DNA of 64,000 nucleotides from Synaphobranchus kaupii (taxonomy: Eukaryota; Chordata; Actinopteri; Anguilliformes; Synaphobranchidae). Position numbers and translations under genes: made by a program. The stretch is from assembly GCA_029718625.1 (NCBI GenBank), contig CM056376.1, forward strand, positions 20,409,091-20,473,090. The letters run 5' to 3'. The notes under the pieces were generated by a model. The model was given only the letters and a program-made list of their open reading frames with translations. It had not been told where the DNA came from and did no database searches. Positions 46,106 to 59,641 of the stretch are shown here, piece by piece; within the stretch, counting starts at the first letter, position 1; each line of letters starts with the position of its first letter.

Positions 46106-49100
46106 CGTGTGTGTATATGTGTGTGTGCGTGTCTCAGTAACTCCAGCTCTGTTTAGTACAGCTCAGAAAGCTTCTACCAGTGAGCTCATGGCCCCTTGGG
46201 GGTGACCTCGCGCCGTCTGACTTCCTCTCGGTCCGTGGGTGTTCTATCACTCCATCACGTAGACATAATTATTGCCTGGACACTGAATTCCCCTCCCGGC
46301 CTCCATCTTGAGCAACGGCATCATACGGATGGAGTGGAGATGGACTCATAAACACAGCACTTCCTTTCACAGATACCAAGCCCCTTCAAAACATTTCCCT
46401 GGCCTTTGATTTACAGGACCCATGATTAGTAATCCCACGATGGTCTCGGGTACTTTCCTGAGTGTCTCCTTGGACGCACCAAGCGTGGGACACCAAATTG
46501 ACAAGGGCGGGCAGTGTGGATATGGCAGAAGTGTTACATGTTTGTGAGCGAAAGCTGCCATTTTACAGCCGCAAACCATACCAGTTTTACTACGTGATTT
46601 ATTAACATATACCCAGGAGCTTTCATTCGCCATTTCAACCAATGAAATGGCATAACTAGGACATACTGTAACTGCAACGCATAAGTACTTTTCCGCAGGT
46701 TTCCAATTCAATTCTCCCACATAAATGGTGAAATATATACGGCGTGAAGATTCTTGGAGTTAAGTACATTCTCTGCCCTGGCAGCAAATACTACATCAGA
46801 TATGTCATGAGTGAAATGTCTAACTGATGATGTTAGCAGGAACGCAACAGCCAGGCACACAATGGCCGGCTCTGGTGTTGCCGTAACGTTTTTGTCGTGT
46901 ATTTCTGGTTGTTGCTCCTGGCCACTTTAAAGGGCCTTGTTAAGCGCAGGACTTTGGCCTCTGACCCGCTCGCACTGCTCTTCAACCATTTGGAGAGACG
47001 TGCGGCCAGGCCTCCAGAAACCGCGTTAGGCCCGGGACCCTCTCATTAACGGCCCACATCAGAGCCCTCCTCGGCCAGGCGGCCAGGGCTCCTGTCAGTT
47101 GCTACTGTACGGCCCATTGCTCTCCCTTGTCATTATGGTGAGAGGTTCTGGGTCAGCCCTGAAAATAAACCCAGTCACTGGATTGCCTTCCCACACCACC
47201 CCGCTCGGTCCTGGGAGCGCCAGGAAGAGTGGCACAGGCACACACTCGGAGCACCAGGAACCCAAAAAGAACTGTCATTCCAAACGTTTAAATCCCCATT
47301 CCGCAAAATGCCATTCCAAAGTCATGCACATACGTTTGTTTGAAAAGTACGAAAAACATTCGTCTTTTTTTTGTAATTTACTTCTTGGCTATTCATTTTA
47401 AAAACACATGAATGTTTGGAATAGAATGCTTTATCCAGTATAGATGAAATGGGATCATTTGGGAAACCAAAAAACAAAAAAGAGCCTGCTACCCAACTGC
47501 AAAACTATTATCTAACTTCCATCATAACTTCTCTGACCTTCAATATTTCATAAATTTTCCACTTCAATCTTTTTCAAACCTTTCTGCTGATTAAGAAAAA
47601 ATATGGTAGTCATAATCCCCACAGTGGTTGCCCACTGATGCACTTCCTAGATTTTTCCCACAGACCTGTGACAGGACCAAAGTGATGGGAGGTCATTCGC
47701 AAACATCGGAAGACAGTTGACACATGCCTGAAGTGAAACTCAGCAACTGAGCAATTTCCCTTAACTAATGCTAAGGCTGAGCTTTCGTTAATAATGAAAG
47801 GCAGTTTGTATTTGTGCTAAAATATAAAGGGAGGTATCAGCATTGTTCCAGGCAACATGGGCAGACAAATATCGGTTATTGATACTGGCCCCAGAATTTC
47901 CATGTTGTGCAACCCTAGTCATTACCTCCCACAATAGCTTTGCATCTGTTGTGCTTTAAGTGCAAACCTTGCTAGCTTTTACCTTAAATTTCAATGCTCT
48001 AAACAACTGACCCATTTTTTCCCCACTTGAGGCACACATATACACTGCACAATATACAAAATATAAGATTAAAGATTGTTGCCAGTTTGTTTCTGAAATA
48101 TGCTGTGATTGTCTTGGCTCAGCTGAAGCTTAATTAATGCACTTGTCTCAGCATATGGTATGGTACTGAACAGTCAAAACAGATCTCCCAACTGTTCAGT
48201 CTAAGGATCGAAGAACCATTGTCCAATATGAGTTTACTGGACCTTTTTTTTTTTTTTTTAAGTCGCCAGTAGTCTAGGATGGCAAATAATGAGACAAACC
48301 ACTGCCATTCACAAATTCAACAGATGGGGATTTCATAAGCTAAGTTCAGGTCATAAGGCCCCTTTTCACCGTTGTCTCAGCAGCTCAGAAGGCCTATAGA
48401 TCAAATAGGGCCCAAGTAACTGCCTATAGAAATGCTTTCCCTCTGGCTTAACAATAAATGGCAAGGGTCTTGTGTAAAACCGCCCTCTCAGGGGGTCACA
48501 GTGACCTGTATGAGAGGACAAAGACTCACCCCCTTTAGCAGCCACTCAGCCGAGGCGGAGGACGGCGGCTCTTGGACGTGATTGAGGTCAGCCATGTCCG
48601 GGAGGCCACCTATGGGGACACAACCACAGAGTGGTCTTTATTTAGGAGACCAAGTACTGACCCCTGAGGAACATCTGAGCATGAATCACCAGGGAGGAAT
48701 CAAGAAGACAGCTGTTTAACAAAGCGTGGAGGCATACCTGTGTCTGATGACTGGTTTTCCCTGAGATTGCTGTTGGTTGCTCCAGATGGACAGTTCATGA
48801 TCATGTATTCGGCATCTTCCACTGGAGCACAATACAGGCAGAAAGATACAACAAGCATGAAAATATTTTGATGGAGGACAACCAAATGCTTTCCAGGTTC
48901 TAAAAGTCAACACAATGTTATTTTAACATTTGACAATATTTAGCTTTACTTTCCCTGCCACTTTGGATTTAATCTTATAAAGTTTCTTTACTTGGCATTT
49001 TTTCCAGAGGAGCTCAGGACTTTTCCCATAAATGCTTAAAACAGCTGTCTTCCAGGGAGCACGAATGCACAGTGAATGTCTCACTATTTTAATGGACAGT

Positions 49101-52100
49101 GGTGAAAAGGTCAGCCAGAGACACACTTCCCATGACTCTGGCAGTTGGAGCAAAGAGCTGCGAATGCTCCTGTCTGCGCCCCGAGCGCACACATGCAGTG
49201 ATGGACGTCGTGCGGGCCCCGCGCTGTCACAGATGTGAGGTCATTTGGAACAGACCAGGGTTTCACAACCCTAAGGGTTGATAAGGGAATGTATGGCTCA
49301 GCTCCAGTATGCTCTTCTCTACTTCTCTCTCTGTCTTATTTAATATAAAGGACGCCCCCGGCTCCACACACAAACGCACACGCGCGCAGATATACGCACG
49401 CACGCAACATAGGGTCCTGCTTCTTATGTATGCAGTCTGTTCCTTCTGTCGGTTTCAACTCGGCTAGTCTTTCACAACACTTATAGTTGTTAGGTTATTT
49501 TATTATTATGTTAATCTAAAATATGTATTTGCAGTGTTACTATTGATGATTAATTTGAAGTTTATCATGATACTTTTTCACATCCGTTAACATCATCTAC
49601 ATACAACTAACATTAAATGTTAGTTGTATGCAGATGATGTTAATGGATTTCATGCCAGTTTAAAACTGAATGAGACATTTCCCCAAAACTCAATGGGCCT
49701 CATTCGCGAAACATGCATAGGATGAGATTTTATTTTAACTGTGTGCAAGAACATTTCCACAAACATTTTGGTATTCATAATTTGTTTCTTATCTGAATTT
49801 GTTCTTTGGTACGCTCAGTGTCGTGTGTTTGGAAACAAGTGCAAAGGCATATATGCAGATGAGCTTTCTATTTAGAATGCTTTATTATTTATGGAAAGTA
49901 AATGTTAGTTACAGGCCTCATATTAACAACAAAATGTTTCAACACAATTATAGGCATAAACAGGCTATTGATTTTAACTACATTAACTAGCCTATCTGAA
50001 TAAGCTCAAATCGTTCACTAGTTTTTATTTAGTTTTAGATTTTCATTTCAATTTCAGTTTAGTTTTAGTTAGTTTTAAGAGCGGGTTTGCTAGTTTCCGT
50101 TTAGTTTCCGTTTTTTCGAAATCTCGTTTTTATTTTTATTTCAATTTATGATAATGTTTTTTCACACCAGGTTTTCGTCTTACTTTTAATTTGCGATAAT
50201 AACCTTGTTGGGAACACATAATTCATTTGGTTATCCATAAAAAGTGATTGATGATGATTGATGATGTATTTGCTGCTCTTAGCTTACTAGGCTAATCGTG
50301 CCTTGGAAACCGTGCGGATATGTTTGCGGAGAGTGATTAATGGCTCACGTTTGCACACGAACCTGAAGTCAACACACCTTTTATGGGATTGTTAGGGCGC
50401 TTCCTTAACCTAATCACACAAACATGCATGCACACCGAATTTACAAACAATCGGCATTCATCATGTGACACACCTGGGATTCATCATCTGATACACCTCG
50501 GATACGCACAAAAACAAAGGTCTGCGCATGTTTCATGCATCTCACTTTTTCATAGGAACTTTTCGTAAGAACAAAAGTAAGAAGAATTTAAGAAAAGTTT
50601 TGAGTTTTGTGAACGAAGGCCAATGAAACCCAGAGCAAAGACTTTGTTTGCATGTTCCTTGTAGGTGCCTCTCTGGAATGGGACAACCTACCAGGGGCGT
50701 CCTGCAGCTTGGTGAGCAAATCCGAAATGGACTTCTTCTGAGCCTGAGCGATGTAGCTGAGGTTTTCATTGTCCAGGACCAACAGAAAGGACTGCAGGTC
50801 TGAGACGAGCCGGTTCAGCACTGGAGAGAGATGATCTGTGGTGAGGAGGCAGTTTGGATCAGTGACCAAGGCAGGTTTTTTTTTCCCCCCCTTTCTTACA
50901 CGTTTACTGTGCCTCGCCAAACCGCAAGTGAAGAGAACATTTCTTGATCTTGCTTAGCATTTCCAATGACATGGTGAAGACAGACAAGATTATGGCTGTA
51001 ACGGACACCGCACATAATACTGCTGTACTCTGACAAATGGACAGAAGCCCTCTGCCACACCACAGACTTTCTGAAAAAAAAATGCAATGTTAATTTAATA
51101 AACTTCTGTGCTTTTTTTTCTAATTAATTTGGGGACAAGCGCACACATACTCAATCACAAACAAGTCTCTAAATGCTGACAACATTCATCCAAACAAAAC
51201 AACGAGTCTTCAGAAATTGAGTGAGTGTGTGTGTGTGTGTGTGTGTGCGCATATGTATTGGCTTACAGTTCAGAGTGTATGGCAAAACCACAGGAAAACA
51301 ATAAGTATTACAGCAATGTGCAATGACTACATTCTTACGTGGAGAGGGGGAGTAGAGGTCTCCTTCTGGTTAAACCTCTACAGCCTACATAGACGCAGAG
51401 ACAGTACCGGCCCACTTTCGCTATACTGTGGTAAACAGCGATGGCTAGAGAATGTGGGAGAGGACATCAAAAAGCCTTTGTACAGAAGCCTTAGTATCCG
51501 TGTATATTTCTCAGCTTACAAAGGGGGTGGGGGGCTTTCTGCTCAGCACGGCACAGCAACATTGTACTGTAAAAAACGAGTCGCTTGTTATACTGTCCTC
51601 AATGGCCTTTAAAATTTCTCTATGAAAAGAACGCCCAAGAGGCTGAGAAGCCCATACAGAAATGCTGTGCTGAATGAAGCCCTCACACCCATCTTGCTGA
51701 AGAGCGCGATTGTTGTTTTTGTTTCATAATTCATGTTCCTTCCCCAGCACATGGGGGGGGGGGGGGAATAGCAGTTGAAGCATTCCCGCAGAAAACACGG
51801 AAGGATTGACAAGCTGCGTGCAAAATGAGGGGCTGGCATTCTGGTACTTTCTCTCATTGACCTTCCTCTCTCTCTCCCCTCCATCACCCACTACTGCTCC
51901 CCCCTCATCACCTCTGTCCTCTCGTGTCATCTGTATTTCTCTAGAAACATATCTCTTTACCACAACCCTAAGCACCCTCCTTCCCCCCTTACCACTCCCT
52001 TAACCCTTCTATGATCAGCTGATATGGTCTACAGTGATCTGCTGAAAACCGCACCAATTTTTTATACTTAGGAGGTCAGTCAAGAAAGCAGGCTACTGTG

Positions 52101-55100
52101 AGAAGACAATTTTTCCTTATCTGAGGGGAAGTGTTCAAGTGTTCATCCTGAGCTGTGGTTTTAAAAAACAAAAAACAGAGGTACAGCACATGCAGTAACT
52201 ATACCTCGCAGTCAGAATCAGAGGTCACGCAATTCCAATGAATGGAGAGATAAAGGTCAGAGTTCAACAGCCTCTCACCAATCAATGACTACAATTCCAG
52301 ATCTGACTGGTGGCTTTGTGGCTTTTCACATAAATCTTCTGACTGTACACATCAGGATTATTTCCTAGGTCATGACAAGGGTCAAATTCATAATTATTCC
52401 AAAATTGGATAGCTGTTAGAAATGTGTAATGTTCTTGGAACAGTGTAATGAAAATTCAGTTTGACTAAATAATACTGCTGCAAATCCATTTCTTTCCTGG
52501 ACAAAATATGCAATCTGAAACTTGTAGTGTTTGAGAGCTGACTATTCTCCTTTGAAGTACAAACACATTTCACATCAAACAAGACCAGCATTCTAAATTA
52601 TTATCAAAGGGCCCAACTTTTAAGGATCATTTGTCATGTATAAAAACATCTGTGTTCAGGTACAGCTCTGGGTTTTCCGCTCTCCATAAAACGTTATGTT
52701 TTGGCTTTGACTTTAATCACAAGCAGAATACATAATGTTTTCCGCAACCCCAACGTTTCAATAGACCTCTTTTTTTCTCACCTAAGTGAGCTTCTCACTG
52801 ACCTTCAAATAAGCCTGCTTTGGCAGAGCTGTGCTGAAAACAAACAGAGCAGGAACATTCCAACAAACCAGACATCGGTGTTTGGCAAAAGAAAAGAAGA
52901 AAAGAAGTTTACAACCACAATTGCCTCTACGGCGATTTTATACGGACTTGTCAAGAAAGAGCAAGAGTTACAGAGAAAGAAGAGAAAGAAAATAGAAGAA
53001 GCTTTTAAGTATGGATATCAGAGAATAGTTATCTGAGCTATCTGGCCTTTTTATGGGCTGGGAACATCTCCTTTTCTGACACAGCTGTGTGTATCGTGCT
53101 CCGTGCTCAAACAGTAGCACTTGCTGCAGAAGTTCCAGAGGAACACAATGGTTTTTTTTCTTAGTTTGTCCAAGATTTCATCCTTAGGGGGTATAAATCC
53201 CATTCACTTAATTTCCCACTTTCGCATTTCCAGCTCTGTTTTCTACGTCAGGAAAAAGATATTTAGCTGGACTCCTTTAAGGTGTCTCTAGATGGCTTCC
53301 CATTTTAAAATCATCCTCCATTTGTTGAAGTAAAATAGTTTGTCAGTGTTGCAGTTGCCATGTCATAATAGTCATCATGTCCCATAAAGAGGTTAATCCT
53401 TGGACGACTGAGGTCATTAATGAAATAAGAAAGTATGATAGGCCTTAATCCAGTGGTATTGAAATTTTACCAAATAAGAGCAATCTGATCCAGTTTGCTC
53501 TGATGCCAAAATCCTGAGGGACGATTCAGATTCACACAACACACGTGTGCCAAATTACAACCACAGCTTCCACCAATTGACAAACAAGTCTTTGGAGAAC
53601 TGCATCACAGTCTGCTCTATCAAAAGAAATATTATAAATCCCAGACCCTCAGTTGTGGTCACATGGCAATTTGAACGTAACAGTATCCAGGCAAGAAAAG
53701 AAAATTGAGTTACAGCAAAATCTGTGACAGTAGGAACAGAGTAGAAAGTTAACTCATATTATGATGAAGAAAAAAAACATGGATACCCTGAAATGCCAAA
53801 CCACAGAAAACCATCCCCATCATGTGAGCTTTGGCCTGCTTATCCAAACAGCCATGATCTTCGACAAACAGCGCGACCGGTCCTCGCAGGTCACGCTGTG
53901 CAATCAAGGCCGCGATAAATTACGACTGCCTTGTAATTATGAAAATGACACGTCGAGGCCATCTGAAGAGGATGCGAGCAAAGCACCTGGCAACCGCCCC
54001 CATTCACATTTCATTACGTTGAGAAACCTGACCTGGCTTCCCCAACAGGGTCACCGATGGTTTCAAAACAAACCACAAGGAGCCCATTGATGGCTATGCA
54101 AAGCCAGGCCTCCACACAAAGCACTATACAGTAATCACGTTTTCTTCTTTCTTTCGGGGGGGGGGGGGGGGTTCTAAGAGGAGGATTTTTTAAATTTCTT
54201 CATTAGCAAAACTGATGTTTGAAGCAGGGGGCATATTTCACATTTTGAAAATGTTTATGAAGCCCACTCGGTTTCAGAAATACTGGTCAGAAGGGGCAAG
54301 CTCTTATTTCAAGTAGTCGGAGGGTTCGCCTCTTGCTGCCATATCCTATATCGTCCCACTGAGAGGGAACACAAGCCTGACAGAAATGAACTGCTGGAAC
54401 TAAGTGGTATGTGGACAGATAGAGTCCCAACAGAAGAGGTGAAGCAGCAGCTGGAGTCAGGCTTAGATCCCATTAGTCTATGAGGGGAATCCCCAAATCA
54501 TATTCATTTCCCCTCTGTGAATAATCTGTAAACAACATCCCACAAGCATGACTTCTTCTGAGGAATAGTGACTTATTTAACATTGTCTGAAAAACAACAG
54601 AATTGTTGATGTCAAAGACTGCAAGTCACACTGTTGATGTCACACTGCAAGTTTCTGAGTAAAATAACTGGTATGCAGCTGCACGGAATGAGGCAGAAAG
54701 TCTAATTCCAATGACAGCAATACAGTTTGGTCTCCATTTAATATGACTCAATTTTTAAAAAAATGTATGCCATTTTTGCTGATACAACATTCAGTCAATT
54801 TCCATTGTTTTTCATAAGGTGTAAGATACAAAAAGGTTAATATGTGCACAAATTTGTAACTTCAAAGTATAATAATGGATAATTTGTTTTCAATGTAATA
54901 GCAGCCTTAGGTAAGACGATATCAATAAAGCAACTTAAGGCCCGGGGAGAGGCAAAACTAACAAGGCAATTCTCAAGGGACAAAAATACACTTCATGTTC
55001 TGCTGTGCTGCTGGGACACCCATATGAGGAAAAAGAGGATTCTGCAAACAGACTGGGGGAAGGAAAAGACTACAACAGTGGTCCCCAAAGATGTGTCTCC

Positions 55101-55842
55101 AGGCAGCACACCCGAGTATCTGTTGTGCTTGCAAAAGATACGACAACCTGTAGTCACTCCCATAAGCATACTGTATCTATTTGTCAATTTTGCACTCATT
55201 GAGCATAGGCTTCTTATAAGACTTATGTTATGTAAAGTGAGTTTATTCCTGTGGATAAATTACGTTGAGAACCTTTGGATTAGGATGTAGTTTAAGCCCC
55301 ATGGCATACCAGCATGTCCCAAGAATTTCTGGTGAGCAGAAATTGTGTCGAAAATGAATCAGGAATGTTGATCTTTCAAATTGAAGAGCTCTATCCTGAC
55401 ATCAGCACAACATCCTGTTCCTGAGTGGGAGGCAAATAACTGGAGGCCCTTTAAAAACAGAGGATATTTGCAGGGCATATTCACACAAAATACATGCACA
55501 TGATCAGCACTGGGAACAGAAATGCTCAGGTCACAGCAGGGCTGGTGATCGAAAATCATCACTGGCACTCAACTTGATGATTTCAAGCTGTACACAATGT
55601 CTTTTATATGCTGCACATCAAAGAGCACGGAATCCAGTCAGGCTGTATCTGGTCAAGTGAACGTTGAAGTACAGCCTCGTAATTGAAGTGTCCAGCTTCA
55701 GGCGTAATTGAAGTGTCCAACTTCAGGAGCCATACGAAAACCAGACAAATCAATATTGAGGATGCAAAGTCCATCACTATATAACCGCAAGATCAAGACA
55801 TGGTCTAAAGTGAATTTACATTAAATGCTTGGTGCATTCTGT

Positions 55843-55906
<64 letters not shown>

Positions 55907-57393
55907 AGTGATGTCCCATTCTCGTTTTTCTATTTCTAGAAAACAATTGTGAATGTGTTCAGCCTGTGATAAAACTACTATTATTCACAACAGGGAATCC
56001 AATGCGGGAAAAAAGAGTGACTGTCACCCAACTGATAGCCTTGACTGGAGTGAAAAAGTTACTTGGTCAACAGAGAAAAAAAAAGAAAGCATGGCTGGGA
56101 TGTAACATTATCCATGATGTCATTTTGGTTTCCAAACAGGGTTAGCTCGCACAGGGTGAGAAGGGAAAGAGAAAAAAACATCAATAGGGTCAGCATTTAC
56201 CGTTCTTGTGCTGTTTTACACCCCGATTATTTTTCCTCGTGTAGCAGTAGAAATAATAACTGAATCTGGCGAGACATTCATTAGTTCTAAAATAAACAAT
56301 CCCACTGGTTCTGAACCTCTGGGGATTTGGTGGTGGCGGGGGGAAGAAAGGAGTGTATTTCCGATTACTGCTCTAAAGCCATTACATACATTCCTTTACA
56401 ATGATAAAGTCTGCCAGCACACGCGTCGAAAAGATTTCCCACTTAACAGAATAAATCCCAGACCTCGAATACAATAGTCATAGACTACTCTCAACCTTTA
56501 AAACACTGAACTACATGTTTGGAAATATGAAGGGAAATGGTCATTATCATTCCAAAAAGACAATGAACCGGATCCAAGCAAAGCTGTAGCCTAAGTATCC
56601 TACTGATATTTTGTCGAAAATTAGCCTAGGCCTACGTTTTTTCTCTCGCATTGTAGCCTACACTGGGCTGAAGTCACACTGACACCAGCATAGGGTTCTA
56701 AATGTGATTTAAAAATCACTGAGATAATTATGATATGGGGTAGGCTAGTAGGCCTACTTCGAATAGGGTTAAATAAAAAGGTGTGAAACAATTGGGCGTG
56801 TCAGTAGCTATATTCGATTTCGTGCAGCACATTTAAAACTTTATTCCTGATGACATGAGGAAGGCCCAAGAAAACAATATTAAAAGTATTCGTAATGTGG
56901 TGTATAAGACTAAACTACCATGTATGGCCTACAAACAGGTAAATTTCAGGTAAATGCAAATGTGTGGTGCCATCAAACTAACCAGTAGTGCGGTTAAAAA
57001 AACTTTTAGTTTCCCTTTTCACAGATAAACCCCTATTTAACCAACATAAGAATTTGTTATGAACACACGCAAACACGCAATTACAATGTCCATGGTATGT
57101 TTGCTGAAGCGCTGTCACAAAGGTGTTTTCAGTCCTGCATTCACTGACCGCTCCAATAACCCTTACAAAATAAACAATATAGCCGCGGCTACAATATATC
57201 GACTGAAACGCAACTTTGTTCTTTTCACTCTCCGTCCTCAGCACGCGTTTTCCCTGTGCCTTGTTTTACCGTTATTAGTGGACTGTGTATGGAGCTCCGA
57301 AACGCTTTCAAATGATTTCTTTGACTATAAAGCAATACAAAAGTAGCTGTTACTACTGCAATGATTGAAAAGGCTACCTTTTTGTTTGTCCAT
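33409..57393 (-). CDS. afap1l2-like: Actin filament-associated protein family member (AFAP1L2-like), two PH domains
   Basis: Sixteen coding exons in transcript order: 57378-57393, 50692-50820, 48738-48821, 48530-48609, 43908-43998, 43598-43815, 41995-42171, 40758-40850, 40177-40264, 39363-39574, 38810-38934, 38281-38401, 37847-37931, 36015-36184, 33924-34034 and 33409-33435 (stop 33409-33411). All phases join, giving 608 aa. The short first exon (MDKQK plus 1 nt) mirrors the five-residue first exons of AFAP1L1 and AFAP1L2. Landmarks: N-terminal [32 protein letters not shown]1 from [15 protein letters not shown] (about residue 179) to [16 protein letters not shown]2 from [15 protein letters not shown] (about 327) to EKEHWVQLL, then [11 protein letters not shown] and the C-terminal [15 protein letters not shown] proteins bind and cross-link F-actin and scaffold Src-type kinases. 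Human members are 730-818 aa; this one seems to lack their coiled coil. Closest by motif to AFAP1L2, but orthology is uncertain. Confidence 0.88.
39045..39215 (+). repeat. SINE-like dispersed repeat, copy 2
   Basis: An inverted-orientation relative of the repeat at 17080-17222 with the same landmarks, here inside an intron of the AFAP-like gene. Confidence 0.6.
39716..39804. repeat. (CA)n microsatellite
   Basis: About 44 CA units in an AFAP-like intron, with slight interruptions at the left edge. Confidence 0.95.
40973..41964. repeat. ~1-kb CT/CA microsatellite-minisatellite in AFAP-like intron 7
   Basis: Almost pure CT and CA dinucleotides. There are a perfect (CA)n core near 41060-41122 and higher-order units such as CTCTCTCCCACTCACA repeated many times between 41420 and 41680. 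It fills most of the intron 40851-41994 and stops about 30 bp from the exon 7 splice donor. The long plus-strand open frame across it is an artefact of the repeat. Confidence 0.95.
43999..48529 (-). other. AFAP-like intron, 4.5 kb
   Basis: A phase-0 intron between the exons at 48530-48609 and 43908-43998. It holds the GT microsatellite, a GC-rich patch (45090-45370) and unrelated short open frames. No further AFAP exon is needed by phase or similarity. Confidence 0.6.
46039..46103. repeat. (GT)n microsatellite
   Basis: About 32 GT units followed by an imperfect GT-rich tail to 46133, in the AFAP-like intron 43999-48529. Confidence 0.95.
49582..49648. repeat. Near-perfect 66-bp hairpin palindrome
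   Basis: ATCCGTTAACATCATCTACA... is followed after a minimal loop by its reverse complement ending ATGATGTTAATGGAT. There are about two mismatches over 33 bp per arm. It lies in an AFAP-like intron with no coding content. Confidence 0.85.
50821..57377 (-). other. First AFAP-like intron, 6.6 kb
   Basis: A phase-1 intron separating the 16-nt first coding exon from exon 2, with several microsatellites and no recognised gene. A large first intron next to a tiny first exon is typical of this family. Confidence 0.55.
55845..55904. repeat. (GT)n microsatellite
   Basis: About 30 uninterrupted GT units in the first AFAP-like intron. Confidence 0.95.
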
Positions 57394-58639
57394 CGCTGAC
57401 GACTTTCAGGGTTTTCCAAAGGCGCCGTCTTTATCTTTTCCAGATGGCATAATTGTGCATGAGGTCCGCTGCAATGCGCCGACTTTTGCAAGCTACGGTG
57501 TCAGAATGAAGCTCCGCGATTTTACTATAAAGCAAAGTAGCAAACACACAGCCGCGGCAGATTTCGACCAAGCTGCTCCTACCTCCTACTACCTTGAAAG
57601 TTCTTTGGATAGCCTACTCTTACCCCTTTTCTCTCTGAACATAAACACACGACCCATCGACCCATCAAATGGATCAGGAAGGATGTTCAACAGTTACATA
57701 CTGCTCTCTATAGGAAGAAAAAAAGTTTGCAGTTTCAACGAAACAGTTGTATCTCCTGGCTGGCTAGTTTATGATCCCAAAGAAGCACGTTTCTCAGTTC
57801 AACAAAAAATATTTATTGAAGCTCTTCCCTGATCATGGTACTCAATGACTTTTATTTTAAGTGAAATTGTGTGATCATCGTATTTTGACATTAGCAGACT
57901 CTTGCCGAAGTGCAACATAAAAAATACATTATATGTAGGCTACTTCATTCAGCACAAGTGGTCACCAGTCAAATCATCACAATAAATAAAAACATTTGAC
58001 AATGATAAGGAAAAAGTTAAAAAACGATTCCAAAGTCATTCTTACTACACATTAAATCAAAATAACAGCTTTTCAGTATACTCGCGACATCTAGGCTAAT
58101 ACATAAAGAATATTTCACACCTTCAATCCATGATGTAACACAGACCACTCGCTCTAACTAAATTCAGTCATTATTTTTTATTTATTTCCAACACACTTTC
58201 ACATAAAAAAATTAGAAGTTGAAAATGATGAAGCTGCAGCATTGCAATGTGTGACATTTTGTGACCTATTGATGAATAAGGGATTGCTAGCAGATGACAA
58301 AAATCGATCATGATCACAGGCGTAACATCGGCGCAGGGAGGGGAAACTAAATGAGCGCATTATGACGTAGGTTAAAATGTCCAATTAACATTATCTCCAA
58401 GGCTTGTGCAAACCGAGACCTTGTCGCTAGAAAAAAAAAATACATCACTCACTTAAGGTGAGGCACAAAAAAAAAAACAATATAAAAAAAGCCTGCAAAG
58501 TTATCACATTATTGATATGTGGTCGGAGATTGTTACAGATAAGATGTGCATGAAATTAGTCCCGAAATCCGAACCCGAGCTGGGAATCCAGAGAGTGCAT
58601 CCGTGTTTGACAATCGCATCTCTTCAGCACACCTTAAAA

Positions 58640-58950
58640 CAGGGGTGGGCAACTCCAGGCCTCGCGGGCCGGTGTGTATGCAGGTTTTTGCTGCCACCAG
58701 TTAGCAATTATTTAATTAGCCCAATCGTTTACATGATCTGATATTTTAATCTACATATCCGCGATATGAACAGCAGCTGATGAATGTTCTTGTGCCGGTA
58801 TGCGTGTATTGTAGCGTTTTATCGTTCTGTAATTTTACGAGTGAATCGTGATTGTGTGTATGACTAATTAGCTGATTGAGCCGTGGTAACTAGTGGCAGT
58901 AAAAACATGCATACACACCGGCCCGCGAGGCCTGGAGTTGCCCACCCCTG
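58640..58950. mobile_element. hAT-type MITE with long TIRs
   Basis: A 311-bp element whose ends share about 50 bp of inverted repeat starting CAGGGGTGGGCAACTCCAGG. Flanking 8-mers CCTTAAAA and CCTTACAC form a probable hAT target-site duplication. It lies upstream of the AFAP-like first exon, between that gene and dmtn. Confidence 0.8.
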
Positions 58951-59641
58951 CCTTACACTTTACGGTCTTCAGGAAGAGCTCTGGCAGCCATGCAGTGGCG
59001 TCTTCACAGGTTTCCAACACTGTAACCAGGTGGCAGGACCTGAGAGGAACAGACAAGCTGGACGGCTGTCCTGCACGTTGCCTGCCGCGATGTTTTGTCT
59101 GGCTCTCGATCCCAGTGAAGAAGAAAAAAACCCCAGCGTAACAGGTGGTATAAGCCACGAAGAGCTGAGGCAACAGGCGTCGTCTCTGTGTATGTCTGGG
59201 TCGAAGAGCCTTGTGGCGCTTGTGGTGCTGGGGGGTCACGGAGCCGCCGTGACCGTGACCTTCCTCGTCACACACCTGTTGTTGTCCGTCATCACACCGC
59301 GACCCCTAGATGGGTCTTCATATCACAGTCATATATCACAGTCAGTGTCTGTGGTTGTCACACCCTCAACGAGACAGGCACAGCACACCACATCATCATC
59401 AGGTTTTTCACCTTTTTCACTGATAGTAATGAAGACAAGATGTTTATTTACTCTACATTCTAATATTGATATATATGTTTGTAAAAAGAATGCATTTCTC
59501 CTCTTAAAAAGTCATGCCAGAACCTCGGTAGAAATAATATACTTTGCCCAAGAACAAACAAATGTTGCACATCATTTGATTTTAAGAGAAACTATAGCAG
59601 AGGAATGCCTAAAACTAGAACTGAAATTTCAAATACTTTAA
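58883..59641 (+). other. Unexplained 252-codon open frame between AFAP-like gene and dmtn
   Basis: The frame starts inside the right arm of the hAT MITE and runs through a GC-rich part (ISHEELRQQASSLCMSGSKS followed by a hydrophobic run LVALVVLGG...VTVTFLVTHLLLSVI) into AT-rich sequence. No family is recognised. The upstream start within a transposon and the change in base composition suggest a chance frame or a decayed insertion. Confidence 0.2.
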
